Origin: an uncultured Burkholderiaceae bacterium
Lineage (GTDB): Bacteria; Pseudomonadota; Gammaproteobacteria; Burkholderiales; Burkholderiaceae_C
Reading direction: 5' to 3'
Length of the DNA: 26,731 nt
Assembly: GCA_938022295.1 (NCBI GenBank)
Contig: CALIDR010000175.1
Span: 1 to 26,731 of the forward strand
The notes under the pieces are model-generated. The model was not told the DNA's origin. It was given only the letters and a program-made list of their open reading frames with translations, and made no database searches. Shown piece after piece: positions 14,488-22,672 of this stretch. A program made the translations under genes and the position numbers. How positions within the stretch are numbered: the stretch's first letter is position 1; every line of letters begins with the position of its first letter.

Positions 14488-16502
14488 GCGCCGGCCTTCG
14501 CGGCGAGCGCCCGTGCACGCTCGGCCACCCTCGCCGCGGTCACGCCGAGCGCTTCGTAGACCTGCGGGCCGGGCGCCGACTCGCCGAAGCGGTCGATTCC
14601 GATCACGTCGCCTTCGAAGCCGGTGTAGGCGCGCCAGCCCTTCGTCACGCCGGCCTCGATCGCGAGCACCGGCACGTCGCGCGGCAGCACCTGGGCGCGG
14701 TAGGCGGCGTCCTGGGCGTCGAACACCTCGCAGCACGGCATCGAGACGACGCGCGCGGCGATGCCGTCGGCGGCGAGCCGCTCGCGCGCGGCCATCGCGA
14801 GCGCGACTTCGGAGCCGCTGGCCAGCAGCGTGAGCCGGGCCTTCGCGTCGCCGCCGGCCAGCACGTAGCCGCCGCGGCGGATCGCGTCGACCTGCGCGTC
14901 GGTGCGCGGCTGCGCCGCGAGGTTCTGCCGCGACAGGATCAGGCACGTGGGCCCGTCGCGGCGCTCCACCGCCGCCTGCCACGCGACGAACGTCTCGACG
15001 GCGTCGCACGGCCGCCAGACGCGGTTGTTCGGGATCAGGCGCAGGCTCTCGACGTGCTCGACCGGCTGGTGCGTGGGTCCGTCCTCGCCGAGGCCGATGC
15101 TGTCGTGCGTGTAGACGTAGACGACGCCCTGGTGCATCAGCGCCGACATGCGCACCGCGTTGCGCGCGTAGTCGGAGAACGTCAGGAACGTGCCGCCGTA
15201 GGGGATGAAGCCGCCGTGCAGCGCGATGCCGTTCATGATCGCGCTCATGCCGAACTCGCGCACGCCGTAGTTGACGTGGTTGCCGGCGAGGGCGCCGTCG
15301 GTGCGGCGCACCGGCACGCTCGTCTTGCCGTCGGTCAGGTTCGAGCCGGTGAGGTCGGCGCTGCCGCCGAGCAGTTCGGGCAGCAGCGGCAGCAGCGCGG
15401 TGATCGCGTTCTGCGACGCCTTGCGGCTCGCGATCGTCGCCGCCTCGGCGACGACCTTGGCCAGCGCCTCGGCGCTGCGGCGCGGGTAGTCGGCGGGCAG
15501 CGCGCGCTGCACCACGCGGCGCTCGAACTCGGCGGCGAGCGCGGGGTGCGCGGCGCGGTAGGCGGCCAAGCGCTGCGTCCACGCGGCGTGCCGCGCGGCG
15601 CCGGCCTCGCGCTGGTCCCATGCGGCGCGGATCTCGGCGGGGATCTCGAACGGCGGGTGGTGCCAGCCGAGCGCGGCGCGCGTGGCCGCCACTTCGGCGG
15701 CGCCGAGCGCGGCGCCGTGCACGTCGTGCGTGCCGGCCTTGTTCGGGCTGCCGTGGCCGATCACCGTCTTGCAGCACACGAGCGTCGGCTTGCCGACGTC
15801 GTCCATCGCGGTGCGCAGCGCGGCGTCGACGGCGGCCGCGTCGTGGCCGTCGACGTCGCGGATCACGCGCCAGCCGTAGGCCTCGAAGCGCTTCGGGGTG
15901 TCGTCGCTGAACCACGGCTCGACGTGGCCGTCGATGCTGATGCCGTTGTCGTCCCACACCGCGATCAGCTTGGAGAGGCCCAGCGTGCCGGCGAGCGAGC
16001 AGGCCTCGTGGCTGATGCCTTCCATCAGGCAGCCGTCGCCGAGGAAGACCCAGGTGCGGTGGTCGACGATCGCGTGCCCCGGGCGGTTGAACGTGCTGGC
16101 GAGCAGTGCCTCGGCGAGCGCCATGCCCACCGCGTTGGTGATGCCCTGGCCGAGCGGGCCGGTGGTGGTCTCGACGCCGGGCGTGATGCCGACCTCGGGG
16201 TGGCCCGGCGTCTTGCTGTGCAGCTGGCGGAAGCGCTTGAGCTCGTCGAGCGGCAGGTCGTAGCCGGTCAGGTGCAGCAGCGCGTACAGCAGCATCGAGC
16301 CGTGGCCGTTGCTGAGCACGAAGCGGTCGCGGTCGGGCCACGCGGGGTCTGCCGGGTCGTGCTTCAGGTGCTGCCGCCACAGCACGGTGGCGATGTCGGC
16401 CATGCCCATCGGCGCGCCGGGGTGGCCCGAGTTGGCCTGCTGCACGGCGTCGACCGCGAGCATGCGGATCGCGTCGGCGAGGGTCTTGAGGCTGGGAGTC
16501 AT
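14484..16502 (-). CDS. cbbT: Transketolase
   Basis: 672 residues, full length for bacterial transketolase. Features in order: N-terminal TPP domain with ANSGHPGAPMGMA (24-36), LSNGHGSMLLYALLHLTGY, the thiamin-diphosphate motif GDGCLMEGISHE starting at G155 and closing at N186 (WDDNGISIDG), then the pyrimidine domain (NHVNYGVREFGMSAIMNGIALHGGF, THDSIGLGEDGPTHQPVEH) and the C-terminal domain (EAGVTKGWRAYTG). It rearranges C3-C7 sugar phosphates for ribulose-5-phosphate regeneration. The ATG complementary to 16500-16502 matches the family N terminus. A hairpin-rich spacer separates it from cbbP upstream. Confidence 0.96.
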   Translation of the reverse strand: MTPSLKTLADAIRMLAVDAVQQANSGHPGAPMGMADIATVLWRQHLKHDPADPAWPDRDRFVLSNGHGSMLLYALLHLTGYDLPLDELKRFRQLHSKTPGHPEVGITPGVETTTGPLGQGITNAVGMALAEALLASTFNRPGHAIVDHRTWVFLGDGCLMEGISHEACSLAGTLGLSKLIAVWDDNGISIDGHVEPWFSDDTPKRFEAYGWRVIRDVDGHDAAAVDAALRTAMDDVGKPTLVCCKTVIGHGSPNKAGTHDVHGAALGAAEVAATRAALGWHHPPFEIPAEIRAAWDQREAGAARHAAWTQRLAAYRAAHPALAAEFERRVVQRALPADYPRRSAEALAKVVAEAATIASRKASQNAITALLPLLPELLGGSADLTGSNLTDGKTSVPVRRTDGALAGNHVNYGVREFGMSAIMNGIALHGGFIPYGGTFLTFSDYARNAVRMSALMHQGVVYVYTHDSIGLGEDGPTHQPVEHVESLRLIPNNRVWRPCDAVETFVAWQAAVERRDGPTCLILSRQNLAAQPRTDAQVDAIRRGGYVLAGGDAKARLTLLASGSEVALAMAARERLAADGIAARVVSMPCCEVFDAQDAAYRAQVLPRDVPVLAIEAGVTKGWRAYTGFEGDVIGIDRFGESAPGPQVYEALGVTAARVAERARALAAKAGA

Positions 16503-16583
16503 GGCGTCGTGAGGTCGGGGTGTCGGTCGAGGCGCAACGGCTCGTCTCGACGGCGAACCGCGCAGCGGGAGTCCTGTCAAGCG

Positions 16584-16650
16584 CACGCCACGGATCCGGC
16601 TTCGCCGGTCCGTCGGCGTGGCTCCCCCGAGGGGGAGCGCCGAAGGCGCT
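16584..16650. repeat. Three consecutive hairpins in the cbbP-cbbT spacer (REP-like element)
   Basis: Between cbbP and cbbT three inverted repeats follow each other. The first has outer arms CACGCC (16584-16589) and GGCGTG (16615-16620) with inner CGGATCCGGC/GCCGGTCCG around TTC. The second is GCTCCCCC-GA-GGGGGAGC (16621-16638). The third is AGCGCC-GAA-GGCGCT (16636-16650). Such CCCCCGAGGGGG-centred palindromes are common between genes in Burkholderiales genomes. Inside an operon they could stabilise upstream mRNA or attenuate transcription. The rest of the 16503-16665 spacer holds no gene. Confidence 0.75.
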
Positions 16651-16665
16651 ACGGCGGTGGTCTGT

Positions 16666-17538
16666 CTACCCCCGCTTCTTCATTTCCATCATGCGCAGGA
16701 TCATCGGCGTGAAGATGAGCTGCATCGCCAGGCCCATCTTGCCGCCCGGGATCGCGATCGTGTTCGGCCGCGTCATCATCGAGTCGTGCAGCATCGACAG
16801 CAGGTAGGGGAAGTCGATGCCGCGCGGGTTCGCGAAGCGGATCACGACCATGCTCTCGTCGGCGCTGGGGATGTCGCGCGCGATGAACGGGTTGCTGGTG
16901 TCGACCAGCGGCACGCGCTGGAAGTTGACGTGCGTGACGGCGAACTGCGGGCAGATGTAGTTCACGTAGTCGGGCATGCGGCGCAGGATCGTGTCGACGA
17001 CCGCCTCGTGGCTGTAGCCGCGCTTGGTCTTGTCGCGGATCAGCTTCTGAATCCACTCCAGGTTGATCGACGGCACGACGCCGATCAGCAGGTCGGCGTG
17101 GCGGGCGATGTTGACCTTGTCGGTGACGACGGCGCCGTGCAGACCCTCGTAGAAAAGCAGGTCGGTGCCGGGGGGGATGTCCTCCCACGCGGTGAAGGTG
17201 CCGGGCTTCTGCTTGTACGGTTCGGCCTCTTCCTCGTTGTGCAGGTACTTTCGCACCCGCCCGGTGCCGTTCTCGCCGTACTGGCGGAACAGCTGCTCGA
17301 GCTCCTCGAACAGGTTGGCCTCGGGGCCGAAGTGGCTGAAGTGACGGTTGCCCGCGGCCTCGGCCTGCTTCATCTTCTCGCGCATCTCGTAGCGGTCGAA
17401 GCGGTGGAACGAGTCGCCCTCGACGATCGCGGCGTTGATCTTCTCGCGCCGGAAGATGTGCTGGAACGTCTGCGTGACGGTGGTGGTGCCGGCCCCCGAG
17501 GAGCCGGTGATCGCGATGACGGGATGTTGGCGGGACAT
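16666..17538 (-). CDS. cbbP: Phosphoribulokinase (proteobacterial type)
   Basis: 290 residues, the short octameric bacterial PRK. The P-loop is ITGSSGAGTTTV (residues 10-21), followed by VEGDSFHRFDRYEM, the HFSHFGPEANLF segment, DLLFYEGLHGAVV (Walker-B-like), and RRMPDYVNYICPQF. It phosphorylates ribulose-5-phosphate to the RuBisCO substrate ribulose-1,5-bisphosphate; bacterial enzymes of this type are activated by NADH. The start is 20 bases after the cbbF stop. The C-terminal KKRG is followed by the hairpin-rich spacer before cbbT. Confidence 0.96.
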   Translation of the reverse strand: MSRQHPVIAITGSSGAGTTTVTQTFQHIFRREKINAAIVEGDSFHRFDRYEMREKMKQAEAAGNRHFSHFGPEANLFEELEQLFRQYGENGTGRVRKYLHNEEEAEPYKQKPGTFTAWEDIPPGTDLLFYEGLHGAVVTDKVNIARHADLLIGVVPSINLEWIQKLIRDKTKRGYSHEAVVDTILRRMPDYVNYICPQFAVTHVNFQRVPLVDTSNPFIARDIPSADESMVVIRFANPRGIDFPYLLSMLHDSMMTRPNTIAIPGGKMGLAMQLIFTPMILRMMEMKKRG

Positions 17539-17558
17539 GCAAGCTCTCGGAACGGGAA

Positions 17559-18650
<1,092 letters not shown>

Positions 18651-18693
18651 CGTGCTCTCGCAGGGGTCGACGTGTCGACGGACTGTACGGATC

Positions 18694-18709
18694 TGGCGCC
18701 GCGGCGCCA
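18694..18709. repeat. Perfect palindrome in the cbbX-cbbF spacer
   Basis: TGGCGCC-GC-GGCGCCA forms a 7-base-pair stem with a 2-base centre, in the 109-base spacer between the end of cbbX and cbbF. AGATCT sequences lie nearby on one side. No T-run follows on the minus strand, so this is not a clear terminator. It may be an mRNA-processing or stabilising hairpin. Confidence 0.5.
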
Positions 18710-18759
18710 CTCAGATCTGCTTAGGCGCTGGCTCAGGGATCGGTGAGTCGCGCCGGGCG

Positions 18760-19727
18760 TCAGGCGGCACGGCTGTCGGCGGCAGCGCCGAACACGCGGC
18801 TGGCGCGGATGTCGGACTCGTCGATCGTCGTCAGGTCCTCGCGCGTCAGCTCGCGGTCGCGCTCGGCGAACAGGCGGCTCGCCTGACGCAGCCGGGCGCG
18901 GTCCAGCGCATTGCGCACGCTGCGCGCATTGGCGAAGTGCGGCTGCTCGATGCGGTGGTGGAGGTAGGCGTCGAACGCCTCGCGCGCGCCGGGGCCGAAG
19001 CGGTAGTTCTGCGCCGCGAGCATCTTGTCGGCGATGCGCAGCAGCTCGTCGGGCGTGTAGTCGGGGAAGTCGAGGTGGTGCGCGATGCGCGAGCTCATGC
19101 CCGGGTTGGACTGGAAGAAGGTGTCCATGCGGTCCTTGTAGCCGGCGAGGATCACGACGAGGTCATCGCGCTGGTTCTCCATCACCTGCAGCAGGATCTC
19201 GATCGCCTCCTGGCCGTAGTCGCGCTCGTTCTCGGGGCGGTAGAGGTAGTACGCCTCGTCGATGAAGAGGACGCCGCCCATCGCCTTCTTCAGCACCTCC
19301 TTCGTCTTGGTGCCGTGTGGCCGATGTACTGCCCCACCAGGTCGTCGCGCGTCACCGCGACCAGGTGGCCTTTGCGCACGTAGCCGAGGCGGTGCAGGAT
19401 CTCGGCCATGCGCATCGCCACCGTCGTCTTGCCGGTGCCCGGGTTGCCGGTGAAGCACATGTGCAGGCTCGGCGTCTGCGCCGTCAGGCCCAGGTTCAGG
19501 CGCAGCTTGTCGATCACGAGCAGCGCGGCGATGTCGCGGATGCGCTGCTTGACCGGCGCCAGGCCGATCAGGTCGCGGTCGAGCTCGTCGAGCACGGCCT
19601 CGACTTGGCTCTGCGCGAGCACTTCGCCGACGGTGCGCGCCTGCGCCACCGCGGCCACGTCGGCGGTAGCCGTCCCGGCCGGCGGCGTCGAGGCGGTGCC
19701 GGGGATCGAGTACAGCGGGGCGTGCAC
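18760..19727 (-). pseudogene. cbbX: CbbX, red-type RuBisCO activase, interrupted by a frameshift
   Basis: The gene is intact in sequence but split between two frames. From the GTG at 19727 (GGAGG six bases upstream) it reads MHAPLYSIPG... to Walker A CFTGNPGTGKTTVA (G94-T102 region) and the pore-loop VGQYIGHTAP. The frame then breaks at 19309-19310, where a proline codon has lost one base. The other frame continues KTKEVLKKAMGG, Walker B GVLFIDEAYYLY, arginine-finger and sensor regions, to the stop at 18760. With one base restored the product is 322 residues, the CbbX length. CbbX remodels inhibited red-type RuBisCO with ATP to release tightly bound sugar phosphates. As written, the product ends after about 145 residues, lacking Walker B. 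Flanking codon use is undisturbed, so this is either a very recent mutation or a sequence error. Confidence 0.9.
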
Positions 19728-19745
19728 GGGTTCCTCCGCCGAAGT

Positions 19746-20438
19746 TCAGGCCGCGCGGGCGCGCGGCGCGGCGAGCTCGGCGCGCATCGCGGCGATCACG
19801 CGGCGGTAGTCGCCCTGCCCGAAGATCGCGCTGCCGGCGACGAAGGTGTCGGCGCCGGCGTCGGCGACGCGGCGGATGTTGTCGGTCTTGATGCCGCCGT
19901 CGACCTCGAGCCGAATGTCGCGCCCGCTGGCGTCGATCAGCCGGCGCACCTGCTCGATCTTGCGCAGCGCCGAGTCGATGAACGACTGGCCGCCGAAGCC
20001 GGGGTTGACGCTCATGATCAGCACGAGGTCGACCTTGTCGAGCACCCACTCGAGCACGTCGATCGGCGCCGCGGGGTTGAAGACGAGGCCGGCCTGGCAG
20101 CCCCTGGCGCGGATCAGCTGCAGCGTGCGGTCGACGTGCGTCGAGGCGTCGGGGTGGAAGCTGATCAGGTCGGCGCCGGCGTCGGCGAACGCGGTGGCCA
20201 ACGCGTCGACGGGCTGCACCATCAGGTGCACGTCCAGCGGCACCGGCGTGCCGTCGGGCTTCCTGCAGTGCGGCTTGAGCGCCTGCGCCACCGCCGGGCC
20301 GATCGTCAGGTTCGGCACGTAATGGTTGTCCATCACGTCGAAGTGGATCCAGTCGGCACCGGCGGCGATCACGTCGCGCACCTCCTCGCCGAGGCGGGCG
20401 AAGTCGGCCGACAGGATCGAGGGGGCGATGCGGTACAT
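19746..20438 (-). CDS. cbbE: Ribulose-phosphate 3-epimerase
   Basis: 230 residues, the complete RPE TIM barrel. Motifs: IAPSILSADFARL, WIHFDVMDNHYVPNLTIGP (H32, D34), LDVHLMVQPV (H71), LVFNPAAPIDVLE, LIMSVNPGFGGQSFI and LEVDGGIKTDNI (D180 as second catalytic aspartate), then VAGSAIFG. It interconverts xylulose-5-phosphate and ribulose-5-phosphate. In many proteobacterial cbb operons this gene stands after cbbX/cbbY; here it lies between cbbS and cbbX, 23 bases after cbbS and 18 before cbbX. CGGGAGCCCGCGCCC precedes the ATG, giving a modest ribosome binding site. Confidence 0.96.
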   Translation of the reverse strand: MYRIAPSILSADFARLGEEVRDVIAAGADWIHFDVMDNHYVPNLTIGPAVAQALKPHCRKPDGTPVPLDVHLMVQPVDALATAFADAGADLISFHPDASTHVDRTLQLIRARGCQAGLVFNPAAPIDVLEWVLDKVDLVLIMSVNPGFGGQSFIDSALRKIEQVRRLIDASGRDIRLEVDGGIKTDNIRRVADAGADTFVAGSAIFGQGDYRRVIAAMRAELAAPRARAA

Positions 20439-20461
20439 GGGCGCGGGCTCCCGGAGCGGGC

Positions 20462-20902
20462 TCAGCCGGCGTAGCGCTCGGCTTCGGGCTTGTCGGTGGC
20501 GTAGCTGTGCACCGTGTAGCGGATGGTGCGCCCTTCGCCTTCCTGGCGCACCAGCCCGAAGCCGGGCTCGTGCTTCGGCCGGTTGACGATGAAGCTCATC
20601 GCGATGCTCTCGACGCCGCGCGTCGAGTCGAACGCCATCAGGCGGATGTAGTGGTTCGGGAACGTCGCGCGGCAGTTCTTCAGCTCCATCATCACGCCGG
20701 CGGCGTCCTGGAGGTCGAACATCGGCATGCCGAACATCTCCCAGTACGTGTTGCGCGGGTGCGGGTCGTCGGTGTACTCGACGCTCCAGGCGTAGCCCTT
20801 CTTCAGGCCGTACTCGATCTGCAGCGCGATCTCGGCGTCGGTGAGGTCGGGCAGGAAGCTGAACTGGCCCTGGGTGATGCGGCCTGTGGGGTTGGTCATC
20901 AT
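20462..20902 (-). CDS. cbbS: RuBisCO small subunit, form IC
   Basis: 146 residues. The sequence MTNPTGRITQGQFSFLPDLTDAEI, IEYGLKKGYAWSVEYTDDPHPRNTYWEMFG, MMELKNCRATFPNHYIRLMAFDS and the C-terminal extension RPKHEPGFGLVRQEGEGR...YTVHSYATDKPE are diagnostic of red-type (IC/ID) small subunits, whose longer C terminus forms a beta-barrel in the central solvent channel. Two adjacent ATG codons are present; the first (complement of 20900-20902) is used with AAGGGA seven bases upstream. It is separated from cbbL by an unusual 164-base repeat-rich spacer. Confidence 0.96.
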   Translation of the reverse strand: MMTNPTGRITQGQFSFLPDLTDAEIALQIEYGLKKGYAWSVEYTDDPHPRNTYWEMFGMPMFDLQDAAGVMMELKNCRATFPNHYIRLMAFDSTRGVESIAMSFIVNRPKHEPGFGLVRQEGEGRTIRYTVHSYATDKPEAERYAG

Positions 20903-20919
20903 GGCGGGTCCCTTCGGGG

Positions 20920-21072
20920 ATGACGAATGACGAATGACGAATGATCAATGATGCACGAAGGCAGCCGACGAACGACGGACGAACGATGGCCAGTGGCAAG
21001 CGGGACCATTCATCCGTCATTCGTCATGCGAGCGCAGCGAGCGGTCATGCGAAGCCCGGCGAGCGGTCATGC
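20920..21072. repeat. Short tandem and inverted repeats in the cbbL-cbbS spacer
   Basis: On the plus strand a 7-base unit ATGACGA repeats three times exactly (20920-20940) and decays as ATGATCA and ATGATGC. At 21015-21027 CGTCATTCGTCAT is the exact reverse complement of the first 13 bases, so the mRNA can form a stem enclosing about 80 bases. Next to it, units of about 21-22 bases starting GTCATGCGA recur at 21023, 21044 and, degenerate, 21066; 14 bases (GCGAGCGGTCATGC) are identical at 21037-21050 and 21059-21072, the latter covering the cbbL stop codon. No gene lies in the spacer. Confidence 0.85.
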
Positions 21073-22533
21073 CACCGCCGGCGTCACGGCGTAGTCGCTG
21101 GTGTCGGTCGACGCGTAGTTGAACGTCACGTCCTTCCAGGTGTCGAGCGCCTGCTTCAGCGGCGTGCAGAACTGGGCGGCCTTCTGCAGGATCTCGGGGC
21201 CTTCCCTGGCGATGTCGCGGCCTTCGTTGCGCGCCTTGACCATCGCCTCGAGCGCGACGCGGTTGGCCACGGCACCGGCCTGGATGCCGGCCGGATGGCC
21301 GATCGTGCCGCCGCCGAACTGCAGCACGACGTCGTCGCCGAACAGGTCGAGCAGCTGGTGCATCTGGCCGGCGTGGATGCCGCCCGAGGCCACCGGCATG
21401 ACCTTCTTCAGGTCGCACCAGTCCTGGTCGAAGAACAGGCCGCGCGGCAGGTCCTGCTTCGTGTAGCTGTCGCGGCAGACGTTGTAGTAGCCCTGCACCG
21501 TGAGCGGATCGCCCTCGAGCTTGCCGACCGCGGTGCCGGTGTGCATGTGGTCGACGCCGGCCAGGCGCAGCCACTTGGCGATCACGCGGAAGCTCACGCC
21601 GTGGTTCTTCTGCCGCGTGTAAGTGCCGTGGCCGGCGCGGTGCAGGTGCAGGATCATGTCGTTCTTACGGCACCACTGGCCCAGGCTCTGGATGCACGGC
21701 CAGCCGACGATGAGGTCGATCATGATGATCACGCTGCCCAGGCTCTTGGCGAACTCGGCGCGCTCGTAGATCGCCTCCATCGTGCCGGCGGTGACGTTCA
21801 GGTACGAGCCCTTGACCTCGCCAGTGGCGGTGCTGGCCTTGTTGACGCCGTCCATCACGTACAGGAAGCGGTCGCGCCAGTGCATGAAGGGCTGCGAGTT
21901 GATGTTCTCGTCGTCCTTCATGAAGTCCAGCCCGCCCTTCAGGCCCTCGTAGATCACGCGGCCGTAGTTGCGCCCCGACAGGCCGAGCTTGGGCTTGGTG
22001 GTGGCGCCCAGCAGCGGGCGTCCGAACTTGTCCAGCCGCTCGCGCTCGACGACGAGGCCGGTGGGCGGCCCCTGGAACGTCTTCACGTAGGCGACCGGGA
22101 TGCGGATGTCCTCCAGCCGCGCGGCCTTCAGCGGCTTGAAGCTGAACACGTTGCCGATCAGGCTCGCCGTCATGTTGGCGATCGAGCCTTCCTCGAACAG
22201 GATGATGTCGTAGGCGACCCAGGCGAAGTACTCGCCTGGGCGCCCGGGCACCGGCTCGACCTTGTAGCACTTGGCGCGGTAGTTCTCGCAGGCGGTCAGG
22301 CGGTCGGTCCAGACGACGGTCCACGTCGCCGTGCTCGACTCGCCGGCCACCGCCGCACCCGCCTCGACGGGGTCGACGCCTTCCTGCGGCGTGATGCGGA
22401 ACAGGCAGATCGTGTCGGTGTCCTTCGGCACGTAGTCGGGCACCCAGTAGCCCATCTGGCGATACTTGAGCACGCCTGCGCTGTAGCGCTTCTTCGCGTC
22501 GGTGATCTGGGTCGCTTCGGTCATGTGGCCCAC
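21067..22533 (-). CDS. cbbL: RuBisCO large subunit, form IC
   Basis: 488 residues from the GTG complementary to 22531-22533, chosen because AAGGAG lies six bases upstream; the ATG three codons later is 15 bases from that site and the upstream ATG at 22581 would add 16 unlike residues. Motifs: GESSTATWTVVWTDRLTACE, the catalytic lysine GATTKPKLGL (K180), the carbamylated lysine GGLDFMKDDENIN (K206), HLHRAGHGTYTRQ, loop 6 TGTAVGKLEGD and FGGGTIGHPAGIQAGA. The KRYSAGVLKYRQMGYW N terminus and overall sequence are red-like form IC, as in Cupriavidus and Rhodobacter form I. It carboxylates ribulose-1,5-bisphosphate and opens the cbb operon. Confidence 0.97.
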   Translation of the reverse strand: MGHMTEATQITDAKKRYSAGVLKYRQMGYWVPDYVPKDTDTICLFRITPQEGVDPVEAGAAVAGESSTATWTVVWTDRLTACENYRAKCYKVEPVPGRPGEYFAWVAYDIILFEEGSIANMTASLIGNVFSFKPLKAARLEDIRIPVAYVKTFQGPPTGLVVERERLDKFGRPLLGATTKPKLGLSGRNYGRVIYEGLKGGLDFMKDDENINSQPFMHWRDRFLYVMDGVNKASTATGEVKGSYLNVTAGTMEAIYERAEFAKSLGSVIIMIDLIVGWPCIQSLGQWCRKNDMILHLHRAGHGTYTRQKNHGVSFRVIAKWLRLAGVDHMHTGTAVGKLEGDPLTVQGYYNVCRDSYTKQDLPRGLFFDQDWCDLKKVMPVASGGIHAGQMHQLLDLFGDDVVLQFGGGTIGHPAGIQAGAVANRVALEAMVKARNEGRDIAREGPEILQKAAQFCTPLKQALDTWKDVTFNYASTDTSDYAVTPAVA

Positions 22534-22602
22534 GGTGGTCTCCTTGGTCGGCTGCGCGGTCGCCGTCGATCGCGACGGCATGGCCCCACTGTAGGCAGGG
22601 AA

Positions 22603-22630
22603 TCGTTTAAAGTGAACTTACTTCGAGTAA
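22603..22630. promoter_or_regulatory. CbbR-type operator between cbbR and cbbL
   Basis: TTACTTCGAGTAA (22618-22630) is a palindromic LysR-type T-N11-A site with the TTA-N7-TAA form known for CbbR. An adjoining TAAAGTGAACTTA (22608-22620) is a second T-N11-A match sharing TTA with the first, which would suit the paired recognition and activation sites of LysR-type regulators. This is the AT-rich centre of the 139-base spacer between the divergent start codons. Confidence 0.7.
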
Positions 22631-22672
22631 TCGCTGGACTAAGAGGATCCTGAAGTTCATGCGTCGCGACTC

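Noticed and set aside
12532..16712. Long plus-strand open frames opposite cbbA, cbbZ and cbbT
   Set aside because: They mirror codon positions of well-recognised minus-strand enzymes and have low-complexity composition. No family motif is present.
20920..21072. Possible CRISPR array in the cbbL-cbbS spacer
   Set aside because: Units are 7 and about 21-22 bases, contiguous or nearly so, with no unique spacers of regular size and no cas genes.
22534..22581. Extended N terminus of CbbL beginning at the ATG at 22581
   Set aside because: The extra residues do not resemble form IC large subunits, and AAGGAG sits ideally before the GTG at 22533.
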